15,594 nucleotides of DNA from Bdellovibrio sp. (GTDB lineage Bacteria; Bdellovibrionota; UBA1018): assembly GCA_016213345.1 (NCBI GenBank), contig JACRAO010000044.1, forward strand, positions 1-15,594, written 5' to 3'. Position 1 is the first letter of the stretch; each line of letters starts with the position of its first letter. Below are positions 1 through 7,541 of this stretch, one piece after another. Position numbers and translations under genes: made by a program. A model generated the notes under the pieces. It worked only from the letters and a program-made list of their open reading frames with translations. It was not told the DNA's origin and did no database searches.

Positions 1-1161
1 GGGTTAGTCTGCGAAGGTGGGAAAATACCAAATGCGCATATATTTAGAAAACCAGCCGACCCTCAGGGAGAATGCGTTCAGAAAAAGAATTCCCGCGAAA
101 GTGAAATGACAGATTTACTAATGTCGTTACCATCCAATACAGTTGATGCTGTGCTTTCAGGACATTCACATACCATTATCCACCACTGGATTAACGATAT
201 TCCAGTTATTCAAGGTGGCGCTAGAAATCAATATTATAATCTTATTTACTTGACCTATGATTTTACAGAAAATAAATTTCTTAGAGATCGCACACGGATT
301 GAAGGACCAGTACCGATTTGTCCAAAAGTTTTTGCAAATCAAGGCAATTGTGATGGGGACGAATTACCACCAGCCCAAGGCCGTGGAAATTTAATAACTC
401 CTACTTTTCATGGAAAATTAGTTTTGCCAGATGAAACAACAGAAACGTCCCTAAAGCCGCTATTCGAAAAATATGACCCGATTATCAATCGTGTTATTGG
501 GCATGCTGCAAGACCAGTTGACCACGATCGAAAAAAAGAATCAGAAATGGGCAATTTAGTAACTGATGTGATACGAAAAAAAGTAAAAGCAGATGTGGCT
601 TTATTTAATCCTGGTGGTATTCGGGATGGTTTAAATGCAGGCGCCATTACGTTTGGAAAACTTTATAGCATTTTACCATTTGAAAATGCTATTTCAGTGC
701 TTAAACTAACCGGAAAAGAACTAAAACTACTCATACGCATTGCAGAAAACGGAACTAGAGGTTATTTTCCTGTTTCGGGTCTAAAGTTAAAGCTTGTTCA
801 TTTAAATCAAGATGCACCTTCTAATGACATCAATAATGATGGTCATATAGAACCGTGGGAGATTAATCGTCTTCTAGATATCCATCTTGAAAACGGAGAA
901 AAAATCAAAGATTCTAGATTTTATTCACTTGCAACAGTTGATTTTTTAGTAACTGGTGGAGATGATATGGCGTGGATCATGTCACAAATTCCATCTGATC
1001 GTATTCAATTTGACGCTGGCGGGCTTATTAGAAATGCAGTAATTGATTTTATTTCTACCAATGGTCCATTAAACACAGTTACTCATCCCCTTGTAGACCC
1101 CAAAAACCCAAGGTTCATAATAGTAAAGACTCACACAGCAAAAAAAAGGAAAACAAAATAA
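1..1161 (+). CDS. 5'-nucleotidase / metallophosphoesterase, C-terminal part (5' end outside window)
   Basis: The frame is open from base 1, so the N-terminal part of the metallophosphatase domain is missing and 386 residues remain. Near the start SGHSHT is the last metal-binding motif of the calcineurin-like phosphatase domain. After it comes the 5'-nucleotidase C-terminal domain, recognisable by GNLVTDVIR, NPGGIRDGL, the LPFEN stretch and VTGGDDM. Family members are normally exported and hydrolyse nucleotides or UDP-sugars in the periplasm or at the surface; the export signal cannot be seen here. Unusually, the C-terminal domain holds an EF-hand-like loop, DINNDGHIEPWE (826-861). The protein ends in a Lys/Arg-rich tail. 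The stop TAA abuts the ATG of the next gene, suggesting co-transcription. The family is secure; the substrate is unknown. Confidence 0.9.
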   Translation, partial: GLVCEGGKIPNAHIFRKPADPQGECVQKKNSRESEMTDLLMSLPSNTVDAVLSGHSHTIIHHWINDIPVIQGGARNQYYNLIYLTYDFTENKFLRDRTRIEGPVPICPKVFANQGNCDGDELPPAQGRGNLITPTFHGKLVLPDETTETSLKPLFEKYDPIINRVIGHAARPVDHDRKKESEMGNLVTDVIRKKVKADVALFNPGGIRDGLNAGAITFGKLYSILPFENAISVLKLTGKELKLLIRIAENGTRGYFPVSGLKLKLVHLNQDAPSNDINNDGHIEPWEINRLLDIHLENGEKIKDSRFYSLATVDFLVTGGDDMAWIMSQIPSDRIQFDAGGLIRNAVIDFISTNGPLNTVTHPLVDPKNPRFIIVKTHTAKKRKTK

Positions 1162-3399
1162 ATGAAAGCAAAAATAAATAGCAACCAAGTAATTTCAGTG
1201 ATTGATCAAGTTATTAAAAAAGACTTTGATCAAAATCGTAAAATTTTAAATTTTGATGAATATTTAAATTTGCTAAGCGAACAACCAGAAAAACAGCTAC
1301 GTGGATCTTGTAAATATATTTTAGATGTATTTGAGTATTTCGAAAAAACTCAAGCTCCACAATCCCAGGTACTTCGTTACAAACTTTTTGATCAAGACTT
1401 CAAAGAAGGTGAAATAAAAGTTGTGGCAGAAGAAGACGTACAAAATCAAATTTTTCAGGTCTTAAAGTCATTTCAGAGACAAGGAATCAACAATAAACTT
1501 ATTTTACTACATGGACCAAACGGAAGTTCTAAAACATCGATTACACACGCAATAATGTCAGGGATGGAGCATTACTCATTACTACCTCAAGGAGCGGTTT
1601 ACACATACAATTGGATTTTCCCTGTAGAAAAAGCCATCAAAGGAGGAATGGGGATACATGACTATTCACAAAAGAAAGAGCCACTAAATAGTTTTGCAAA
1701 ACTTGCAGAAGAAGACATATTAACAAAAATTTCTTGTGACTTTAAAGACTCACCATTTTTATTAATACCGCCAGAGCATCGTAAGATGTTTTTAGAAAAA
1801 CTACTTGGAGAAGACGAAGGACGCTCTCTATATCATTCTTTGCCCACGTACTTTGTAAAAGGCGATCTATGTCACAGATGCAAAGAAATCTTTCAAGCAC
1901 TTATTGGTACTCATGGTGGTGACTACAAAAAGATATTACAATATATTCAGGTAGAAAGATTTTATTTTTCAAAAAGATACAGAAAAGGCATTGTCACGAT
2001 TGAGCCACAACTTCAAGTGGATGCCCAGTTTCAGCAACTTACCATCAATAGAAATATTCAGTCACTTCCTCCTTCTCTGCAAAGTTTAAACTTTTTTACT
2101 CTAACAGGTGATCTGATTGACGGCAATCGTGGAATCATCGAATACAGCGATTTACTTAAACGTCCGATTGAAAGTTTCAAATATCTTCTTATGGCGTGTG
2201 AAACTGGAGCAGTAAACGTAGGAAACACTATTGCCTATTTAGACACCGTCCTGCTTGGAACCACAAACGAGTTTCAGCTGGATGCTTTCAAAGAATTTCC
2301 TGATTTTACAAGCTTTAAGGCTCGCATCGAGATAATACGTGTTCCTTACATCTCAAGTTATACACAAGAACAAGAAATTTATACACCTGATTTAAAACAA
2401 ATTGCCACAGAAAAACATATTGCACCACACACGGCTTGGGCACTTTCGCTTTGGGCCGTACTCACTCGGCTTAAAAAACCAAATAGTATCAATTATCCAC
2501 CAAATGTAAGCTCTATTATCGCTAATCTTACTCCTTTAGAAAAAGCCAAGTTGTATGATTCTGGCGAAATGCCTTTAGCTTTGACTGCTGAGGAGCGTAA
2601 GATGTTGAAATCTTCGCTAAAAAAACTCAAAGAAGAATATCAAAATATCCCATATTATGAAGGCCGAATGGGAGCTTCTGCGAGAGAAATGAAAACAATA
2701 CTTTACAATGCCACACAAAACTCAGAGTTTACTTGCCTATCCCCATTGGCTTTGTTTATGGAAATGGAAGGTTTTGTCAAACAAGTATCTGAGTATGAGT
2801 TTCTAAAACAGGATGTAAAAGATGGTTATCATGACGCGCTTGAATTTATTCATATTGTTCGAAATGAATATTTAAATGTTATTGACAAAGAAGTTAGAGA
2901 TGCCATTGGTTTATACGAATCAAATCAGTGGGAAGAATTTTTAAAAAAATATGTCCATCATGTTTCATTTGTATTAAAAAAGGAAAAAATTAAGAACACA
3001 ATGACTGGATTACTTGAGAATCCGGATTTTTCGATTATCGAAGAATTTGAAAAAATCATCGATGCTCCACCTGACGAATCAGCACGTGATTCTTTTAGGC
3101 AAAACATTATCTCACAAGTTGGAGCCTGGAGATTGGATCATCCAAAAGAACCTATAACTTACGCAAAGGTTTTTCCAGAGTTTTGGCAGAAACTTGAAAA
3201 GCATTATTATGAATCTCAAAAACATCTTCTTACACAAATGCATAACGCCTTAATAGTATATGGTAAAAAGCAAGAAGACCAGACCGAAGAAGGCGTCCGT
3301 CTGGCAAAAAAAACTATTGAAAATATGAAAACCAAAATGAATTATTGTGATCACTGTTCGAAAGATATAATTTTATTTTTGCTTGGACAAAAGTATTAA
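1162..3399 (+). CDS. prkA: PrkA-type serine protein kinase / AAA+ ATPase, divergent variant
   Basis: This 745-aa protein belongs to the PrkA (YeaG-like) family, which couples an N-terminal AAA+ module to a C-terminal kinase-like region. Visible marks are the Walker A GPNGSSKT (118-125), the family block VERFYFSKRYRKGIVTI (264-280), GNRGIIEYSDLLKRPIE (321-337) around the Walker B position, and LGTTNE (365-370) as sensor 1. It is longer than typical PrkA (about 630-680 aa). The usual CPMHEEPL-like segment is replaced by CHRC (237-240), and a second CxxC, CDHC (729-732), lies close to the C-terminus. The common partners yeaH (DUF444) and spoVR are not in the window. The ATG directly follows the preceding TAA, with AAGGAAA about 11 nt upstream. 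Cytoplasmic; its phosphorylation target is unknown. Confidence 0.88.
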   Translation: MKAKINSNQVISVIDQVIKKDFDQNRKILNFDEYLNLLSEQPEKQLRGSCKYILDVFEYFEKTQAPQSQVLRYKLFDQDFKEGEIKVVAEEDVQNQIFQVLKSFQRQGINNKLILLHGPNGSSKTSITHAIMSGMEHYSLLPQGAVYTYNWIFPVEKAIKGGMGIHDYSQKKEPLNSFAKLAEEDILTKISCDFKDSPFLLIPPEHRKMFLEKLLGEDEGRSLYHSLPTYFVKGDLCHRCKEIFQALIGTHGGDYKKILQYIQVERFYFSKRYRKGIVTIEPQLQVDAQFQQLTINRNIQSLPPSLQSLNFFTLTGDLIDGNRGIIEYSDLLKRPIESFKYLLMACETGAVNVGNTIAYLDTVLLGTTNEFQLDAFKEFPDFTSFKARIEIIRVPYISSYTQEQEIYTPDLKQIATEKHIAPHTAWALSLWAVLTRLKKPNSINYPPNVSSIIANLTPLEKAKLYDSGEMPLALTAEERKMLKSSLKKLKEEYQNIPYYEGRMGASAREMKTILYNATQNSEFTCLSPLALFMEMEGFVKQVSEYEFLKQDVKDGYHDALEFIHIVRNEYLNVIDKEVRDAIGLYESNQWEEFLKKYVHHVSFVLKKEKIKNTMTGLLENPDFSIIEEFEKIIDAPPDESARDSFRQNIISQVGAWRLDHPKEPITYAKVFPEFWQKLEKHYYESQKHLLTQMHNALIVYGKKQEDQTEEGVRLAKKTIENMKTKMNYCDHCSKDIILFLLGQKY

Positions 3400-4351
3400 T
3401 ATCGTGAGCTACCTTACAAAAGAACTCACAGAAAACTGTTTTACTATTAGTCATGAGGTTGGACACAATCAAAACGGCATTAGGCTTGATGCTTTTTTAA
3501 TGCAAATTTTTGATAAACGCTCTAGAGAAAAAATAAAAAAATCCATTCAAGAAGGCAAAATAACTATCGAGCGCACACAAAGTCCCCATTTACATCTAGG
3601 GAGTTTAAAACCCAGTACCTCTCTTTTTACCGGAGACAAAGTGCAAATTACAAGTATTAAAAAACAAGAATCGGAGGTTAATTTCAAATATAAAGTATTA
3701 TTTGAGGATGATGACCTCTTTATAATCGACAAGCCTCCAAATTTACCAGTTCATCCGGCGGGAAGATATTTTTTCAATACTTTGATTACGCACTTAAGAA
3801 CTCATAACGCGAATCAAGAATTCTACCTAGCACATAGGATCGACAAAGAAACAAGTGGGGTTCTAATACTCGCTAAAAATAAAAACGCATGCACTCATCT
3901 AACCGAGCAATTTGCACAGAGAAAAACGGAAAAAACATACCTTGCAATTGCACATGGTGTAACCCCAGCAGAATTTGAGATCAATGACCCGCTAAAAAAA
4001 GATGAATTTTCGGATTTAAAAGTAAAAATGCGCGTTGCTAAAACAGAAGATGACGCTCAAGAAGCCCGGACGCAGTTTAAACGTTTAGAAGCCATCAAAA
4101 AGTTTTCGCTACTATTATGTATACCCAAAACAGGGAGACAGCATCAAATCAGAGTACATCTTGCACACGCGGGGTATCCAATTGTGGGCGATAAACTCTA
4201 TGGAGTTTTAGAGAAAGAAACATTGTTATTACCAAGACACGCACTACATTCACATACAATTTCTTTTACCCATCCCAAAACAAATAAAATAACAAAGTTT
4301 GTATCACCTCTACCTGATGATCTGAAAGAATTTTTGGATTCACAAATTTAA
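3383..4351 (+). CDS. RluA-family 23S rRNA/tRNA pseudouridine synthase
   Basis: This 322-aa RluA-type enzyme isomerises uridine to pseudouridine in rRNA or tRNA. An S4-like RNA-binding domain (GIRLDAFL, about 32-64) is followed by the catalytic domain. The catalytic motif is HRIDKETSGVLILAKN, with Asp154 as the likely nucleophile. The late block GRQHQIRVHLAHAGYPIVGD is also typical. The exact target uridine cannot be assigned. The start is uncertain: the TTG at 3383 overlaps prkA by 17 nt, and a GTG at 3404 lies just after the prkA stop; neither has a clear Shine-Dalgarno. The gene ends convergently on the MBL hydrolase, sharing the four bases TTAA, with no terminator visible between them. Confidence 0.9.
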   Translation: MDKSINIVSYLTKELTENCFTISHEVGHNQNGIRLDAFLMQIFDKRSREKIKKSIQEGKITIERTQSPHLHLGSLKPSTSLFTGDKVQITSIKKQESEVNFKYKVLFEDDDLFIIDKPPNLPVHPAGRYFFNTLITHLRTHNANQEFYLAHRIDKETSGVLILAKNKNACTHLTEQFAQRKTEKTYLAIAHGVTPAEFEINDPLKKDEFSDLKVKMRVAKTEDDAQEARTQFKRLEAIKKFSLLLCIPKTGRQHQIRVHLAHAGYPIVGDKLYGVLEKETLLLPRHALHSHTISFTHPKTNKITKFVSPLPDDLKEFLDSQI

Positions 4352-5013
4352 GAACAAAATGGGTTTTCTCGCTTTTCAATACCAACTAAAGTATTAGGGC
4401 CATGTCCTGGGCAAACAGGGATGTCGTCATCTAAAGAAAAAATTCTCTGGCGAATACTTTTTATTAATACATCAAAATCTCCACCCCAAAGATCCGTGCG
4501 GCCTATACTTCCCTGAAAAAGCGTGTCTCCTGAAAAAAGCATTTCTTTTACGTTAGATTCGCTATTTTCGTGTAGGCGAATACTCACACTCCCCGGGCTA
4601 TGCCCCGGCGTATGTATGATAGAAAACTTTAGACTTCCAACACTAATGACCTCTTCGTCTACAAAATAATGCTCCACAGGTAACGGATCTGAGAGATTAA
4701 GTCCAAAAAAACCACCTTGCATTTTTAGTTGCTGGTATAAAACTTCGTCATTTTTATGAAGTGCAATCTTAGATGACACTTGATTTTCTCTAACATCTCT
4801 TGTTGCTGCTATGTGATCCAAGTGCGCATGTGTATGAAATAAATATTTTACTTTCAAGTCCTGACCAAATGGGGTTTTCAAATTTTTTAAATATTTTAGT
4901 ATTTCTTTTGACTCATCCCCTGGATCAATAATGACGGCCTCTCCAGTTTTAGGACAAGCTAAGATCTTGCAGTTACACTGGAAAGGACCTACTACGATTT
5001 CCTTGAGGATCAT
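4348..5013 (-). CDS. MBL-fold metallohydrolase (glyoxalase II-like)
   Basis: This metallo-beta-lactamase-fold hydrolase is 221 aa when started at the ATG at 5013. Metal ligands are visible as THAHLDH (61-67), TPGHSPGS (His138), SGDTLF (Asp163) and CPGHGP (His204); IGRTDL is typical of the small GloB/YcbL-like hydrolases. Members hydrolyse thioesters such as S-lactoylglutathione, or related substrates, in the cytoplasm. No signal peptide is seen, so the substrate remains open. A longer reading from TTG at 5046 adds 11 residues, but the family N-terminus begins at MILKEIVVGPFQCNC, so the ATG is preferred. The ATG lies one base after the stop of the 28-aa remnant ORF upstream, so translation may be coupled to it. 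The 3' end overlaps the rluA-family gene by 4 nt. Confidence 0.9.
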   Translation of the reverse strand: MILKEIVVGPFQCNCKILACPKTGEAVIIDPGDESKEILKYLKNLKTPFGQDLKVKYLFHTHAHLDHIAATRDVRENQVSSKIALHKNDEVLYQQLKMQGGFFGLNLSDPLPVEHYFVDEEVISVGSLKFSIIHTPGHSPGSVSIRLHENSESNVKEMLFSGDTLFQGSIGRTDLWGGDFDVLIKSIRQRIFSLDDDIPVCPGHGPNTLVGIEKRENPFCS

Positions 5014-5014
5014 G

Positions 5015-5101
5015 TTAAACCATATATTCGATGTGATTTGTTTCAAGTCTACTAATTACTACTGAAAATACATCTAAAAGTGAAGTTATGGAATCTTTCA
5101 T
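5015..5101 (-). pseudogene. N-terminal remnant of a nucleotidyltransferase-like gene (28 aa)
   Basis: A 28-codon frame beginning MKDSITSLLDVFSVVISR and ending IEYMV then TAA. Its ATG overlaps the stop of the upstream small ORF (ATGA, 5098-5101) and has a good Shine-Dalgarno (AAGGGG, 5-nt spacer). The pattern of a helix followed by an I-x-Y-M-V strand is how many small MNT/AbiEii-like nucleotidyltransferases begin, just before their G-S motif. Here the frame stops exactly where that motif would start, and the next gene begins two bases later. The likely reading is a gene deleted to its first 28 codons and joined to the MBL gene. A short coupling peptide for the MBL gene is the alternative. The homology is recalled, not searched. 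Confidence 0.45.
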
Positions 5102-5262
5102 CGACACCCCTTCTCAATTAGTTTCAGAGTCATTTCTTTTATTTCTTTAAAAGTTGCTTGTGGATACTTGAGTCGTAGTTGATGTGATTTTATTTTAAAT
5201 GCCAATTCAAAAAGATCGGAAGCAAGTTTCAGTTTTTTATAAACATATAGTTTATAATCCAT
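5098..5262 (-). CDS. Small hypothetical protein (54 aa), likely former partner of a nucleotidyltransferase
   Basis: A 54-aa frame from ATG 5262 to TGA 5098. It is highly charged and helical, with the segments SDLFELAFKIK, QLRLKYPQ and EMTLKLIEKGCR. The arrangement F-E-L-A-x-K ... L-R-x-K-Y-P ... is familiar from small proteins encoded directly upstream of, and often overlapping, small nucleotidyltransferase genes. Here the following frame overlaps it by ATGA but is only a 28-codon stub. AGGA lies close upstream of the start (about 2-nt spacer), a poor distance. The gene may therefore be an orphan half of a two-gene module. Its function is unknown and its expression uncertain. Confidence 0.5.
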   Translation of the reverse strand: MDYKLYVYKKLKLASDLFELAFKIKSHQLRLKYPQATFKEIKEMTLKLIEKGCR

Positions 5263-5317
5263 AATCCTAGCTACTTAACACAATACACTGGGTCTTACAA
5301 ACTTTTATGTCTTATTA

Positions 5318-5866
5318 CTACAACAACTTAATATCAGAAATCAAACAATAAGTTATTATGGCTTCATATTGATGACAATATGGAGGAGGATTTACACCCC
5401 AGCAATCATTTGGATGACCTGGACCAGGAAGTCCACCATAATTTCCTCCGCCACCCCATCCTCCGCCATAATAAGTATATGAGTATTCGCAAACAACTTG
5501 CGTACCAACTACTACTTTATAAGGATCCTCATTTTGCCCCTTAGTCTTGCCTAAAATATTAACAAGATAGGTCTTATCTTTTAATCTAATCACATCTTTA
5601 TATTGAGTGTCGATTAACACAGGCTCATCTACCTTAGTGTCTAAATCTTTTAAATAATTTTGCAAGGTTTGCATACCTGTTTCAGTGCCAAACTCTTTCT
5701 TAGCACTGTCTTTTAAAGTTTTTTTGAATTTTTTAAAATTATTTTGCTGCATATGAAAACCAGCAGTTTCAATTATTCCCTTTGGTGAAGAAAAATTATT
5801 TTGATCACAAGCCATCAAGAAAACAACACAAAATATAAACGAAAACACAGCCGTTAATTTTTTCAT
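5318..5866 (-). CDS. Small lipoprotein with Gly-rich segment, paralogue of the upstream gene
   Basis: This 182-aa predicted lipoprotein has a basic n-region, a hydrophobic stretch and the lipobox LMAC with Cys20. A strong Shine-Dalgarno (AGGGGG) precedes the ATG. No known domain is recognised. It is a paralogue of the gene at 5919-6395: both contain DEPVL, then exactly 50 residues without a gap through CEYS, and a final Cys-Leu-Ile motif. Between CEYS and the C-terminus this copy has an extra Gly/Tyr/Pro-rich stretch (residues about 131-165, with GGGWGGGG and PGPGHP) containing additional cysteines. Both copies belong to the same minus-strand run downstream of queA. Function unknown; probably membrane-anchored on the periplasmic or outer side. 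Confidence 0.75.
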   Translation of the reverse strand: MKKLTAVFSFIFCVVFLMACDQNNFSSPKGIIETAGFHMQQNNFKKFKKTLKDSAKKEFGTETGMQTLQNYLKDLDTKVDEPVLIDTQYKDVIRLKDKTYLVNILGKTKGQNEDPYKVVVGTQVVCEYSYTYYGGGWGGGGNYGGLPGPGHPNDCWGVNPPPYCHQYEAIITYCLISDIKLL

Positions 5867-5918
5867 AAACTCAATCCCCCTATTAGTCTGTCACGATAGT
5901 ACTTAACATTTAATAATG

Positions 5919-6395
5919 TCAATAGATCTCTTTTATTAAACACACTGGAGTTTTTGTTTTTGGCTCCTGACACGATGCGGGATTAGAATATTCACACAAA
6001 ATAACCATTGCTATTAATACTTGAAAACCTGAATTATGCACCAGCTCTTTTTGACCCATAGCGTTTGCTTTATAATATTTCTTGGTTTCTCGCTTACAAG
6101 AATCAAGCTCAGTTTTAAACAAAACAGGCTCATCATCAAGTTTGACTTCCATTCCAAAAAGACGCTTTTGTAAACAACACAGTCCTTTATCATGTCCATA
6201 TTGAATAGATGCTTCATCTCTCAAATAAGTGTTCCAAAGCTTTAGATCATCGTCAATTAGCGCGTTATAAGACTTCTTGAATACTGCATCAGGAGTTGTG
6301 ATGTCATTGCAAGACGAAATAAAAAAACAAAGTAAATAAAAAAAAATCCATTTATTTGGTTTATAAAAACCAATTTTTTGCTTACACGCCATCAT
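5919..6395 (-). CDS. Small lipoprotein, paralogue of the downstream gene
   Basis: A predicted lipoprotein of about 158 aa. The frame can be extended upstream to a TTG at 6422, but a start at ATG 6395 or the adjacent ATG 6392 gives a conventional signal: a Lys-rich n-region, the hydrophobic stretch WIFFYLLCFF and the lipobox ISSC (Cys29 from ATG 6395). No domain is recognised. It aligns almost without gaps to the 182-aa lipoprotein downstream: a shared Pro near the mature N-terminus, DEPVL, CEYS and C-L-I, with only about one residue gap over the first half. It lacks the other copy's Gly-rich insertion and has a CC pair near the middle. Coding begins about 40 nt after queA on the same strand. 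Role unknown. Confidence 0.7.
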   Translation of the reverse strand: MMACKQKIGFYKPNKWIFFYLLCFFISSCNDITTPDAVFKKSYNALIDDDLKLWNTYLRDEASIQYGHDKGLCCLQKRLFGMEVKLDDEPVLFKTELDSCKRETKKYYKANAMGQKELVHNSGFQVLIAMVILCEYSNPASCQEPKTKTPVCLIKEIY

Positions 6396-6436
6396 AAATA
6401 TTTTGCCATAATATTTTCTCAAAATACACTTAAGAG

Positions 6437-7528
6437 TTATACAATCAACATAGCATCACCATAGCTATAAAACCGATATCTCTGCCGAATTGCCTCTTCA
6501 TAAGCCGATAAGACATAATCTCTTCCTGCAAAAGCACAAACAAGCATCAGTAATGTTGAGCGAGGCAAATGAAAATTTGTAATAAGCGCGTCAACAATTT
6601 TAAACGGAAAAACTTTGTTACCACAACATCCTGGACATCCAGGATACAAAAAAAGATTTGTTTTTTGTAAACCTGGTTTGATCCCACTTTCTAAAGTACG
6701 CAAAGTAGTTGTTCCAACTGCAACAAATCTCCTACTCTCTTTTTTATACTGCGCGAGCTTCTGCGCAACCGTTTGTGAAATTTCGTAGTCTTCTTCATGC
6801 ATCTTATGTTCTCTAATATCTAAAGTTTTTACAGGCCGAAACGTTCCTAAACCAACATGTAATGTAATTTCTTGCCATGCTATTTTCTTTTCTTTTAATT
6901 TTTGCATGAGTTCACTAGTAAAATGAAATCCGGCAGTAGGAGCTGCCGAAGAACCTTCTTTTTTTGCGTAAATAGTCTGATAAGTCACAAGATCTTGAAC
7001 ACTCGGTGCCCTATCAATATAAGGAGGCAAAGGAACTTGGGCGGCTTGCGATTTTAGTGGATTTATATTAAATTTCACAACCACTGTGCCATATTGAGAT
7101 TCAAAAGATGGTCTGACAATTTCTCCCAAAAGACCTTCTTCTCCCAAGGCTTGTACGAAAAATTTTAAACCTTTTTTGGGCTTTGCACTGGCATGAAATG
7201 CTCCCTCCCAAACACAGTGTTCCAGTTCCTTAAGAAGCAAAAACTCTACTTTACCTCCTAATAAAAAAAATCTACTCCTATTATTTTCTATTACTCTATA
7301 GCCAAGCAGTCTGGCCCTTAAAACTTTAGAATTATTTGCAATTAAAACATCATTTGAGTTTAATATTTCAGGAAGTGCATTGAAGTTATAGTGTTGCCAA
7401 GTTTTTTGCTTGCGGTTTAAGACCATAAGCCTCGAAGTATCCCGTTTTTCTAAAGGTTCTTGGGCAATAAGCTGTGCTGGCAAATTGTAATTATAGCTCT
7501 CTAAAGCATATGGATTTGTATTAATCAT
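6437..7528 (-). CDS. queA: tRNA preQ1(34) S-adenosylmethionine ribosyltransferase-isomerase QueA
   Basis: This 363-aa QueA transfers and isomerises the ribosyl group of SAM onto preQ1-modified tRNA, giving epoxyqueuosine in the queuosine pathway. The family is clear from the N-terminal YNLPAQLIAQEPLEKRDTSR, the block AAPTAGFHFT, HVGLGTFRPV, VGTTTLRTLES and the C-terminal TNFHLPRSTLLMLV. The length is near the usual 340-360. Odd point: after FLYPG, where the family normally has only a few residues before FK-V-D-A-L, this protein carries about 10 extra residues with the Cys-rich CPGCCG (298-303). Cytoplasmic. The ATG lies 13 nt after the stop of the SpoIID-domain gene, so the two are probably co-transcribed. 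No other queuosine genes are seen. Confidence 0.95.
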   Translation of the reverse strand: MINTNPYALESYNYNLPAQLIAQEPLEKRDTSRLMVLNRKQKTWQHYNFNALPEILNSNDVLIANNSKVLRARLLGYRVIENNRSRFFLLGGKVEFLLLKELEHCVWEGAFHASAKPKKGLKFFVQALGEEGLLGEIVRPSFESQYGTVVVKFNINPLKSQAAQVPLPPYIDRAPSVQDLVTYQTIYAKKEGSSAAPTAGFHFTSELMQKLKEKKIAWQEITLHVGLGTFRPVKTLDIREHKMHEEDYEISQTVAQKLAQYKKESRRFVAVGTTTLRTLESGIKPGLQKTNLFLYPGCPGCCGNKVFPFKIVDALITNFHLPRSTLLMLVCAFAGRDYVLSAYEEAIRQRYRFYSYGDAMLIV

Positions 7529-7541
7529 CTCACAAAGACAC

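Noticed and set aside
408..647. Antisense 79-codon frame inside the 5'-nucleotidase gene
   Set aside because: It lies fully inside a well-supported gene and shows no domain or ribosome binding site. The same holds for antisense or shifted frames at 3547-3732, 6014-6217, 7726-7908, 11136-11375 and 12866-13147.
6396..6436. AT-only hairpin between queA and the lipoprotein gene as a terminator
   Set aside because: The stem is about 7 A/T pairs only and lacks G/C pairs; too weak to call.
6628..6645. Transcription terminator or operator at the palindrome inside queA
   Set aside because: The inverted repeat is inside the coding frame, has only a 2-bp centre and no following T-run in the direction of transcription; kept only as a note on the coding insertion.
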